Notes under the pieces: model-generated
The model's database searches: none
Told to the model about the DNA's origin: nothing
What the model saw: the letters and a program-made list of their open reading frames with translations, nothing else
Source: Coemansia sp. RSA 1804
Lineage: Eukaryota > Kickxellomycota > Kickxellomycetes > Kickxellales > Kickxellaceae
Length of the DNA stretch: 44,176 bases
Reading direction: 5' to 3'
Assembly (NCBI GenBank): GCA_027578815.1
Contig: JANBTH010000056.1
Span: 1 to 44,176, forward strand
Made by a program: the position numbers and the translations under genes
Shown: positions 1 through 8,953 of the stretch, one piece after another
How positions within the stretch are numbered: the stretch's first letter is position 1
Layout: each line of letters starts with the position of its first letter

Positions 1-1348
1 CGGATCGGAATCGACGCCCGGATAACCTGTTCCATCGTGAACGGATGGATCACCTCAGAGCCATAGTACGTCAGCTCGGCCGCTTCCTCGGGCGTGATGA
101 TTTTTAGTAGCCGCGCCGACGGCACTTTCCGCGGATCGGCTGTGAATATCCCGTCGACCTCCTTCCAAACCTGCAGTTCCTGTGCGCCAACTCCCACGGC
201 AATCAGAGCAGCCGTCAAGTCGGTGTATCCGCGTCCAATGCTGTAAAGAATGCTTCCAGGGCACGGGCCAAAGTAGCCGGTTACCACAGGCACGCTGCCG
301 CTATCACACTCGTCCACTACCTGTGCAAGCCGTTTGGACAGATAGTCGTAGAATTTCTGGTCCAGATGGCTTGGATCAAAGTGGCGATCGATAACCTTTT
401 CAAGATTAACATATGTAGCATCAACACCCTTGTCGCGCAAAACAGCGGCAACGTATTCGCAGGCTAGCTTCTCGCCAGTACCAATAATGATGTCCTTTGA
501 TTTTGGAGATACTTCATTGATGACCTCGGCTGCTTCGAGAAAGACCTTGAGGCGACGGCATACGTTTGAAAGGCTTTCCGAAAGATCCTTTTTGATAGTT
601 GCGTCGTCGATGTTTTGCTGAACTGCTTCCAGATGGTCGTCCAGGATATCTTGGACAATTTGCTGGTAGTCTGCAGAAGCATCGCTGAGAACAGCGTCAG
701 AGGCCTTGACTAGCCGTGTAGTAGTGCCTTTGGCCTTCACGTCGGTGCTGCGCGCAGAGCAAACGACAATCACGCGGTGGGTTTTAAGAAGGTTTCTACA
801 GATAGGCTCATATCAGAAGAAAGGAGCGGTCAAAGACATGAAAAGAAATTGTTTGATTGTTTCATTAGTCATTAGTTTTTGGTGAGCAGTTACATATGGC
901 TCTGTTGTTTTGGTTTGATCTGTGTCTTGGTACGTTTGTGATTGTTTCTTTCTTCTGTTGTAGAAGAATCGGATAGCAGATGGAACGATACCACAGCAGG
1001 GACCACAATATGACTCGCTTGTTAGCAAGCATGTGGCTGCAAAAGAGAGAAAGAGAGCATGCAGCCACTCGGCACCAATCCAGCGAATAGCGGATGAGTT
1101 TGATGGCGGCATCAGATGCGAGGCAGATACCACCAGCGTGCATTTTTTTGTGAGTCTAGGTAACAACCAATTTTCCTGATATTCTATGAAGGTTTCTCAG
1201 AGTTGTATGCGAAGACAACAGAGAAGAGCACTTACGGGATGATCTGGGCGCAGATGTTCTGGATAAACTTGCCAACACTGGTTCCGCCAAACTTGAGGAC
1301 CAGTATAGGTTTATCCAGGGGATTCGAGATCTTTGGAGTCTGTGGCAT
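1..1348 (-). CDS. HOM3: Aspartate kinase (Hom3-type), partial: C-terminus beyond left edge
   Basis: Phosphorylates L-aspartate in the first step of threonine/methionine/isoleucine synthesis in fungi; cytosolic. Two exons are read on the minus strand. Exon 1 (1236-1348) starts at the ATG at 1348 and carries the kinase motif KFGGTSVGKF. Exon 2 (1-795) continues with VVCSARSTDVKAKGTTTRLV, and further on GEKLACEYVAA and a GRGYTDLTAALIAVG segment, as in yeast Hom3. The 440-nt intron (796-1235) has donor GTAAGT and acceptor TGTAG, and the split codon rejoins in phase 2 as Pro with no loss of homology. The frame is still open at base 1, so the C-terminal part, including the regulatory ACT domains, lies outside the window. 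The 1.7-kb upstream region separates it from a divergent dehydrogenase gene. Identification is firm; the exon junction is inferred by eye. Confidence 0.93.
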
Positions 1349-3057
1349 TGTTATCAAAGTATATGGCGCTTGTTCACTGCTGAAAGCCGTATATGATAAG
1401 GCTTCAATCGACTTGGAGGTTTTCGAGTATAAAGAGAAAAGATTCTTTTATTCCAAGATAAGAGAAGAGAAGAATAAGGGCAAGCAGAAAGCAATTTTTT
1501 CTAAACAAGCTAGAGCTAGGTGTAATAAGCGATCTCCAAGAAATAAAAAACGAGACCAAATAGAATAGGCCCGTTCAAGAGTGGGGGGAGATGGAGAAAG
1601 TGGAGAGAGAGAGTAAAAGGTGAGATAAAGAGAGATGTGATTGATAGGCAAAAGATGCTGGCAGAGAGGTGGAAGAAGAGGAAGGAAAGGGTGCGCTCGT
1701 TGGTATTTATAGCAGACGGGTGGACTACAACGGCAGCCGTCGTGCTGTTACGGAAGGAGAGACATCGGGACGGCGGAAGACGATTTTCAGGGGAAAAGCA
1801 AAAGAAAAGCAGACTGGCAATAGATTTTTTCCTTTTTTTTCTGCCTCTGAGTCACCACTGCTTCTGACTGCTTTTTTTCTCCCATCTTCTTCACCCCTGA
1901 AAAATAAGTGAGCGGATTTTTGGAAAACAAAGCCTGTTTTGTGAGACTGTTATTATTAAGCATTCGCGCACAAACCCAAGGCAGGAGTGTCTGTTTACTG
2001 CTGCTGTTATCAAGGTACCATTCGGTTGTTAGAGTTTCTAATTGATTGGCATGGCCAAGTGGTACCACCTGTTTTTTGAACAACTCCCGTTTCTTTTTCC
2101 CCACCTTTGGAATGACGCTGTATTTTGTGAAGAAGGATGTATTTGGACATTCAGATTTGTGCTGGGTGGTGACGCTTTTGAAGTGCGGGCTGCAGCACGA
2201 ACGACACGTAGAACCTTGTTGCTTAATATCCTTCTTTTTGATAACATGAAACCCAAAACTAACTTTCAAAATGTAGCACACAAATGTTCTGCAAGGAGAG
2301 CATAGTGAGGAAGAAAGAGTACAAAATGCATGTAATATTTGCTATGCAGCCGTGTTTATGAGTATTGGATGCACGGTTCCTGACATTTCCGTGAGCAAAG
2401 AGCACTGGAAGCTCAACACAAACAGCCGTTTCCTTCCGGAGATGTGCATTGCTTCTGTTCCGTGACTTTCAAGGCTAACGCCAGAAACCCGGTCCAATCT
2501 GTCAAACACTTAACACTTGAAACAGTGGCTGCCATGCCCCCTCCCCCTTGATGCAAATGAACCAAGGGAGCTAAGGGATTGTGGCCCCGTACGACCAGCA
2601 GCGTATCTAGCGCCTTTTTGTTGCCGAATTGAGGAGGAGGATGTGCGCGTGGGAAGGCCATCGCAGTCACAGGAGCAGATAGATACTCGTACGGAAAACG
2701 GAGCCTAAGCGCTGTAGCCGGTCATAGGGACAGGATCCACCCGGATGTCCCAACCACTCATGCGCAGAGGACCAGTAAGATGATGTGTATCCCGTTCATT
2801 CTTTTTTCTCTGTTCTGCATTTGGGCCAGCTTTGGAATTGCTGGTTATAGCGGTCTGAGACGCCTACGCCAGGGTTTCTTTCCTTCCCTAATTTTATTCA
2901 AGCGGTTTCCGTTGAGATTGTGGATAGTATAAGAGGAGGGCTATTGCGCCGGATGTGGTTTTGCTTGATTCGTCCTTCTCCTCCTTATCTCTATTTCCAT
3001 TCCACCATCAATCCGTATTGATATTGTGTCTACTCTTTTTTCATTTAGAACGCAAAC
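1349..3057. other. Divergent intergenic region, aspartate kinase / D2HGDH
   Basis: About 1.7 kb between two divergent starts. The part near the kinase is purine-rich on the plus strand (GAGAGA-type runs near 1600-1700), which gives a pyrimidine-rich 5' leader for the kinase transcript. A TATAAG element at 2928-2933 lies about 125 bp before the dehydrogenase ATG, and the leader after it is CT-rich. The open frames here (for example 1787-2281 on the minus strand) are low-complexity, show no family resemblance and look fortuitous. I see no gene or RNA in it. Confidence 0.6.
1848..1854. promoter_or_regulatory. Possible Gcn4/AP-1-type site TGAGTCA upstream of aspartate kinase
   Basis: A perfect palindromic TGAGTCA lies about 500 bp upstream of the aspartate kinase ATG. 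In Saccharomyces, HOM3 is under general amino-acid control through Gcn4, which binds TGA(C/G)TCA. A single 7-mer can arise by chance, so this is only suggestive. It could equally serve the divergent dehydrogenase gene. Confidence 0.3.
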
Positions 3058-4644
3058 ATGTCCCAGATCACTACCGCTTCGGAGCCGCAAAAGGTAAGGT
3101 AGTCAGACACTATGTGCGGAGATGCACAGACATGTATTCCAGAAACAAGCACAGAACACGCATGCTAATGCTTCCGGCGGACATACTTGCCTTGCCTTCC
3201 ACACACTTCGTCTCAGTCTCCATAGCACAGACCCGTGTCATCTGCAGACATAGAGTTCTTTGCGAGCACCGGCGCACGGATCGTCCACGGCGAAAGGCCG
3301 CTTGGGTCGGAATACAACACCGACCACTTTGGAAAGTACTTTGGGAGCACCAGCGTGGCGGTGTTTCCAAGCACCACGGAGCAGGTGTCTCGGATCCTGG
3401 AGCACTGCAACAGAAACGCAATTGCTGTGGTCACGCAGGGAGGAAACAGCGGCACGGCGGGGGGCGCCATGGCCCAGCAGGGCGAGATAATCCTCAGTCT
3501 GCGCGACATGAACAAGGTGCGTGCGCTAGACGAGGTGTCGGGCGTGCTTGTGGCGGACGGAGGATGCGTTCTGGAGGATCTTGACAACCACGTACGCAAC
3601 TACGGGTACATCATGCCTGTTGATCTGGGCGCCAAGAAGAAGTGCATGATTGGTGGCAACGTCAGCACCAGCGCCGGCGGGCTGCGGTATCTGCGCTATG
3701 GCTCAATGCACGGCACCGTGCTTGGCGTTGAGGCGGTGCTGCCGGACGGGCGTGTTCTGGATGCGCTGTTCACGCTAAAGAAGGATGCTTCGGGCTACGA
3801 TGTCAAGCAGCTGTTTATCGGTGCCGAGGGCACGCTTGGCGTGGTCACTGCCGTGGCCATTGCTCTGGCGCCAAAGCCGCAGTGCTCCCAGATAGCCGTG
3901 CTTGGGCTGAAAGACTTTGGCAGGATCCAGAAGGCCTTTGTGCTTGCGCGCCAGGCGTTGGGCGAGATTGTGTCGGCGTTTGAGTTCTGGGAGAAGCGGT
4001 GCAACGAGATCGTGGTGGAGTACGAGGGCTACGCGAGTCCACTTGACGGATCGCACGAGTTCTACGTGCTCATCGAGACCAGGGGCTCTTTTGCCCGCCA
4101 CGATGCGGAGAAGATGGATGTGTTCCTGGGCCTTCTGCGCCAGCAAGGCCTGGTTGACGAGACGCGGGTTTTCAGCGATGCGCAGGAGATGGAGCAGACG
4201 TGGCTGTTCCGGTCGCAGATGGCCGAGGCCCACGGCAAGAGCGGATGCATGCACGTCTACGATTTCAGTCTGCCGTCCAGATACCAGCACGAACTGCTTA
4301 TTGCCGTCAAGGCGCATCTCCAGGACGCCGGCCTCTACAATGTGCCCGATGCTCCGGTCAAGGATGTGACCATATTCGGCCACATCGGCGATGACAACAT
4401 CCACTTGCAGGTTGTTGCGCGCGAGTTTGGCGGCGTGGTGGAGAGCGCAATGGAGCCGTGGGTGTACGAGTGGGTTGGCGGCCATGGCGGCTCTGTTGCT
4501 GCTGAGCACGGATTGGGCGCGCACAAGGGCAAGTTCCTCAAGTTCTCAAAGTCCTCCGTGGTTATCGACACCATGAAGTCCCTCAAGAACCTGATTGACC
4601 CTAATGGTATCATGAATCCAGGAAAGCACATCGCCCTTGCCTAG
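3058..4644 (+). CDS. D2HGDH: D-2-hydroxyglutarate dehydrogenase (FAD-linked; DLD2/DLD3 type)
   Basis: Oxidises D-2-hydroxyglutarate to 2-oxoglutarate with FAD; the yeast relatives Dld2/Dld3 can use pyruvate as acceptor. The FAD-binding half includes QGGNSGTAGGA and a long stretch containing DLGAKKKCMIGGN, GGLRYLRYGSMHGTVLG and YDVKQLFIGAEGTLGVVTAV. The C-terminal half has the metal/substrate motif FGHIGDDNIH, then SVAAEHGLGAHKG and DPNGIMNPGKH. The body has no ATG at its 5' end. I therefore place the start at the ATG at 3058 (MSQITTASEPQK), followed by an intron with donor GTAAGG at 3094 and an in-frame acceptor after 3225 or 3246. The product is about 477-484 residues. The N-terminus shows no obvious mitochondrial presequence, unlike animal D2HGDH. 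PEX16 follows 287 bp downstream on the same strand. Confidence 0.93.
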
Positions 4645-4931
4645 ACCTTTTTCTTCTCTTTTCGTTTCTTTAAGCAAGACTCCCTCATTCAGACTCTGTC
4701 GCTGTTTTTGCATCGGATCCGGACGAGAGTTTATTGAAAAAGGGAGCATTAAAGGCTGGACCAATGGGCTTGGGCATGGCATGTGATCCACTACTACAAT
4801 CTTTTTTCTTCGCTTTTTCATTTCCTAGCTGAAAGAAACAGCAACTTTTTTTACTTCTTTCTCTTTCACATTAACAATTGTTGTGCTAGCCAAATCAATC
4901 CTTCTTTCTATTTATACTTGCCTAATTTGAA

Positions 4932-6086
4932 ATGTTACAAAAGTATGCGCGCTTTGTCGTCAATAATGCAGCACAGGTCAATTCGATAGAAAATGGACTC
5001 CGCATGCTCACATACATTCTGCCAGGACGGTTTGCCGATTCCGAGCTGGCGTCCGAGGCAATATACACACTTCTAAGCTTTGTCGGCGTGTACCACGATG
5101 GGCTGCTAACAAGGGCAGCCAAGACAGGGCTGCTTGCCGACAAGGACGGCAAGCCCATTGAGATAGAAGTCAGCCCATTCAACAGGTATCAGACACGGCT
5201 GTCGAAGCAGTCGGACGTGTACCGGATCACCGCACTAATGCTCAGTGGGCTCCAGTTTGGTGAGAAGCTAATCGAGATGGCTGTTGTCAAAAAGTACGGC
5301 GAGAAGATGCGGTGGAAGGTTGTTTGCTGGATCGAAATGGCGAAGGTTGTGTTACGCTTGAATTTGCTCCAGCTGAGCGGGCGGCGGATGGTCACTGGCA
5401 GCGTGATTCCCGAGCGACTGGTGGATCCGGCACAGCTGGGCCCCGTAAAGCCAACAGCAAAGGCAGCAGCAACGGTGTGTGGAGAGACGGAGGAAATGGA
5501 CGGAAAGGCTGGCAGCGGAATGATGCAGGCCGATGGCGTCTGGAAGGGCGAGCGCAGCGGTCTGAAATTCAGGGCTGTGCGCGACATCCTGTCACAAACC
5601 GAAGGATCCGCCAACCTGGGGACGTATGTGTCCGCCGAAGCCCGCCATCCAGAGACTGTTTCGCCAGCCCTGTCGCTTGTACGCCAGTACACCGCGCTAG
5701 GCGTTACCGGAGAGCTGCTGTTTATTCTACGTCCCATTCTGTACGTGATCGGGATCCGTAAGCTAGGCAAAAACGACTGGCGACCATGGGCGCTCTCCTT
5801 GCTGGTTGAGCTTGCCAGCAGACAGATGATCCGCACTGATCTGCATGCTGCGTCCGACAGGGAGTCGTCTAAGAGGACCGTTGAGAAGGACGAGCTGTCG
5901 CGCAGAAAGTGGCTCTTCCTGTACTACCTCCTCCGGTCACCCTTCTTTGATCGCTTCACCGAGTCCCGGATGACGCGGGTTGCCGACTGGTGCAGCAACA
6001 AGCCGCTTCTGAATCTGGTGGGCGCACTGATCCATGACTATCTTCCTCTTTGGCAGCAGTACTACTTTTACACTTCTGCCTCCTGA
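4932..6086 (+). CDS. PEX16: Peroxisomal membrane biogenesis protein Pex16
   Basis: Integral peroxin needed, with Pex3 and Pex19, for insertion of peroxisomal membrane proteins. The 384-residue product is one uninterrupted exon. The N-terminus (YARFVVNNAAQVNSIENGLR, then YILPGRFADSELASEAIYT) and the later LFILRPILYVIGIRKLGKNDWRPW followed by LVELASRQM are characteristic Pex16 segments. The C-terminus (RSPFFDRFTE, then a DYLPLWQQYYFYTSAS end) also fits. The region around residues 170-230 is a less conserved, Gly/Glu/Lys-rich linker. Length is near that of animal and fungal Pex16 (about 340-390). The start is the first ATG, shortly after an AT-rich leader. Convergent with LIPT2, about 170 bp away. 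PEX13 occurs about 22 kb downstream, probably by chance. Confidence 0.95.
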   Translation: MLQKYARFVVNNAAQVNSIENGLRMLTYILPGRFADSELASEAIYTLLSFVGVYHDGLLTRAAKTGLLADKDGKPIEIEVSPFNRYQTRLSKQSDVYRITALMLSGLQFGEKLIEMAVVKKYGEKMRWKVVCWIEMAKVVLRLNLLQLSGRRMVTGSVIPERLVDPAQLGPVKPTAKAAATVCGETEEMDGKAGSGMMQADGVWKGERSGLKFRAVRDILSQTEGSANLGTYVSAEARHPETVSPALSLVRQYTALGVTGELLFILRPILYVIGIRKLGKNDWRPWALSLLVELASRQMIRTDLHAASDRESSKRTVEKDELSRRKWLFLYYLLRSPFFDRFTESRMTRVADWCSNKPLLNLVGALIHDYLPLWQQYYFYTSAS

Positions 6087-6260
6087 GGTGCGTGTTTTAT
6101 CCGTTCATCCTTTTCTCCCCTTCTCTTCCACACCTTGTAACAGACAAAACTCTCTCAAGCAAAGCAGGAAATAGTGAATAGCGGTGTCCTTAAAAGCATA
6201 ATAACATAAGTGAGAAGCTATTCAAGTCAATCGTGTTCCTCTCATCCCATTCTTCTTGGA

Positions 6261-7295
6261 CTATAAATGGCAGGCATGAGTGGATGGTTGTTGGTCTATC
6301 GATGCCAGCTTGGTCTGGATCTCGGAAAAAGTGGCAGGAGAGAGACGCTCGAGTGGCACAACGTCGCATCCAAAGGCAGACGCAAAGCTGTCGAGCATGA
6401 CAGGGAGCACACTGTTGACACTGACATCCGGCTTGGAGGCCGTCCGATCCCCGCCGCCATCATCGCCGCGGTGAAGAAGTATATGTTCGAGAGAGGTGGC
6501 TACTTTGCCATCCAGGCCACAGGGCACGATTCTGTCGAACCACCGCAGATCGGTAGTGCAATTGAGCGCCACGCCATGGGACGTGACATAGCGCTGGCAT
6601 CTTGTGCCCAGCGCCGCAATCTTCTGTGTGTCCGACGCCCAAACACCCGGAAAGCCCGCCATGCGGTGGGCATCAACCGCAAAACGCGCACATGTCTCGA
6701 TGACGGAGTTCTCCAGACCATCCACAAAGCATCGCGCACCCAGACTGTGGTCCCGCAGGTGCATGATCGGGTAGACCACCAGCTGCCCGGGTCCGTGGAA
6801 CGTTATCTCGCCCCCACGGCTTGTCTCCACGTATTCCGCGTAGTCGCCGCTCTTGCATAGCCGCTTGATCTCTGCAGCCGCCAGCTTCCCTCGGTTGCGC
6901 CGTCCGTTGGTGTACACCGGTGCATGCTGTAGCAGAAGCAAAACATCTGGGTATTTCCGATCTTTCCACGCCTCCTTGTTCTGCTGCTTTCCCGGCTGCT
7001 GGTGTTGTCCGTGGATTTCGTCGATGCGCTTGCGCACAAGCCATTGCTGGAGCTCCAGCGCCTTGAGGTACTCGATACCGGCGCCCAAGTAGACGTACCC
7101 GATAGGCGGTGTCCTGGCCAACTGCGCAGGTGTTCTTCCAAGCATGCAGTCGTCGGCCCTCTTGGCTGCGAACACGCCGTGTCCCGGCTGCTTTGCATCA
7201 GTGGTGAAGCAATGGGCCGAGGCCAGCAGATTCTGATGCTTATGAATAGATCTACTCAGCCGCAGCATACGCTGAAAAGATGTGAGTGGCAGCAT
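6261..7295 (-). CDS. LIP2: Mitochondrial octanoyl-[ACP] transferase (LipB/LIPT2)
   Basis: Transfers octanoate from mitochondrial acyl carrier protein to lipoyl-domain lysines, the first step of lipoate synthesis. 344 residues, single exon. The first ~32 residues are basic, Ser/Leu-rich and lack acidic residues, so they fit a mitochondrial presequence. Family motifs are RGGEITFHGPGQLV (about 160-173), GVWASDTQKIAALG with the conserved Lys near 225, and IVPCGLDGK with the catalytic Cys near 259. Between the helix after the start of the domain and the PDVLLLLQHAPVYT strand is a Gln/Lys-rich insert (about 93-114) not usual in bacterial LipB. The C-terminal ~70 residues are also longer than in bacteria. 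Starts at the ATG at 7295. Lies downstream of ARPC2 on the same strand. Confidence 0.94.
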   Translation of the reverse strand: MLPLTSFQRMLRLSRSIHKHQNLLASAHCFTTDAKQPGHGVFAAKRADDCMLGRTPAQLARTPPIGYVYLGAGIEYLKALELQQWLVRKRIDEIHGQHQQPGKQQNKEAWKDRKYPDVLLLLQHAPVYTNGRRNRGKLAAAEIKRLCKSGDYAEYVETSRGGEITFHGPGQLVVYPIMHLRDHSLGARCFVDGLENSVIETCARFAVDAHRMAGFPGVWASDTQKIAALGTRCQRYVTSHGVALNCTTDLRWFDRIVPCGLDGKVATSLEHILLHRGDDGGGDRTASKPDVSVNSVLPVMLDSFASAFGCDVVPLERLSPATFSEIQTKLASIDQQPSTHACHL

Positions 7296-7685
7296 CGAAT
7301 GTATGTATGAATAGATATGGTGATATATGCACTGTGTGTATAACTAGATCAGGATGGTGAAGATGAAAGGAAGAGATAAAACGCGCTATGGTCAAGAGAA
7401 AACAAAACTAGCTTGGCGCAATGCGGGGGTCACTTACTATGGGGGGGGAGCTGTGTGCTTTTGACTCTTCTCCAATTCCCGTTCTTCCCAATGTCAGCGG
7501 ATAATAAAAGACGAAAGAACGCCAATAAAATAGGTGTCGTTAATTCACCGCTAGAACATTAATACTGTGTGACCACACGCGATGTAGAATAAAAGTAACA
7601 GTCGATTGCAGCAAGAGAAGAAGAAAAGTGAAAGCAAAGAAAAAGTATAGCTTTGAGGATTCAACAAGAGAAAAGACAGACATGC
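7296..7685. other. Intergenic region between ARPC2 3' end and LIPT2 start
   Basis: A 390-bp spacer between two minus-strand genes, so it holds the 3' end of ARPC2 and the promoter of LIPT2. The only marked element is an eight-G run at 7441-7448. AT-rich stretches near 7500-7560 and 7560-7640 may carry ARPC2 polyadenylation signals. No gene seen. Confidence 0.5.
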
Positions 7686-8657
7686 TCACCACTCGCCCTC
7701 CACATGCTGCTGCTGCTGATGGGACGGGGCATTCGAGTTGCGGAACTGTGGGCGGAAGTAGCGGCCACTGGCGGTTCTCTTCTCGGATGCTGCAATGGTT
7801 CTGTCGGGCTTGGCGCGGTTGATGACCTTGAGGAACTCCCTGACACGCGCGCGCATCCGAGAGTGCATGTAGGCCTTGGCGCACTTGATGTGGTAGTGCA
7901 GGTAGTCACGGAAGAGCTGGATCTGCGAAATCGTGTTCTCCCGCGCCTCCAAGTCCGCAAAGTGCCGTGGAAACAGCACAAACGACACATACCCAGCACT
8001 CTCGTCCTGACGGAGCCCAGGAAGATGGCGGATCTCCAGGGGCGCCTCGCGACTCGAGTATCCCACCTGCGGTGCGTTCTGGATTGACGCTTGTCTGCGC
8101 GCATCCACAAACTCTTGCAGAAACACTTTGCCCAGCACACGGTCTACCTCCTCCTTAAACAGCGTGCTGAAGATCACTGTTACGCGGTCCTGCTGCGCCT
8201 GCACGTAGATGGCCTCGTTGTCGCGGTAGTGCGTGGCCATCAGCGGCCCTGCGCCCTCCTGCTGCGACTCCCAATACTCGAATGCGCGGTAGAACGAGCT
8301 GGCCAGCACGTTGCGCTTCAGCATCGACACATGCTTTGCCAGCCCCAGCTTGTCCGCCGGCAGGTTCTGCAGATCAAACTGCAGCGACAGCTGGTACTGT
8401 GGGCTGCTTGGTGCTACAAGATACGCGCCATACTCGCGCTTGAGGATGTCCTGCGCCCCGTACTCAACCGCCTCCTTAAAGTACTTCATTTCCACCGAAA
8501 GCGTGAGCAATGTGCGCTGCTCTGCCGAGGTCTGCAGATGGTACACCACATTGTCGAAATCAACAAGCGTAATGTCCACAACCTCGGGCTTTTCGCTGGT
8601 GAACCGCTCCATGAGGGTTTCCTCCAGCACGAAGCTATTGGGCTCCAACAGAATCAT
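7686..8657 (-). CDS. ARPC2: Arp2/3 complex subunit 2 (p34-Arc)
   Basis: Structural core subunit of the Arp2/3 actin nucleator; with ARPC4 it contacts the mother filament at branch points in cortical actin patches. 323 residues in one exon, close to the usual ~300. The opening MILLEPNSFVLEETL, DFDNVVYHLQT and SLQFDLQNLP, the middle LKRNVLASSFYRAFEYW, and the C-terminal GYVSFVLFPRH followed by FRDYLHYHIKCAKAYMHSRM are classical ARPC2 segments. The last ~45 residues extend beyond the animal protein and end in a Gln/His-rich tail (HQQQQH). The upstream spacer to the TALE homeobox gene is under 300 bp and AT-rich. Identification is secure. Confidence 0.96.
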   Translation of the reverse strand: MILLEPNSFVLEETLMERFTSEKPEVVDITLVDFDNVVYHLQTSAEQRTLLTLSVEMKYFKEAVEYGAQDILKREYGAYLVAPSSPQYQLSLQFDLQNLPADKLGLAKHVSMLKRNVLASSFYRAFEYWESQQEGAGPLMATHYRDNEAIYVQAQQDRVTVIFSTLFKEEVDRVLGKVFLQEFVDARRQASIQNAPQVGYSSREAPLEIRHLPGLRQDESAGYVSFVLFPRHFADLEARENTISQIQLFRDYLHYHIKCAKAYMHSRMRARVREFLKVINRAKPDRTIAASEKRTASGRYFRPQFRNSNAPSHQQQQHVEGEW

Positions 8658-8953
8658 TTTCTAAAGCCGAGTTTGTAAATAAGAATATAAATAAACGCCA
8701 GTAGCTAGATGAGTGGAATAGATTGAAAGAGAATGAGGCAATGGATTAGACGTATGGATGAGGATGAGAAAGGAAAAAAGAAAGTAGAAAAGGGGCAAGA
8801 GGATATTGTGATGTGCTTTTTTCCAAGCTCAGAGAAAGTGTATTTTTAAAGACATGTTTTCTATTTACAGAACTTTGCCTGAGCGTCTTTGGCAATATGC
8901 GTCTAAGAGTGAAATATACAAGTATAAAGAAGGCTTCTGTCGTGGAGGGGGGT

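Noticed and set aside
1787..2281. 164-codon minus-strand frame in the first intergenic region
   Set aside because: Low-complexity, Lys/Ser/Phe-rich, no conserved pattern; sits in a divergent promoter region.
3775..4524. 249-codon open frame on the minus strand
   Set aside because: Antisense shadow of the D2HGDH gene; the plus-strand frame carries all family motifs.
5189..5836. 215-codon minus-strand frame
   Set aside because: Antisense of PEX16, Ser/Pro/Thr-rich with no family features.
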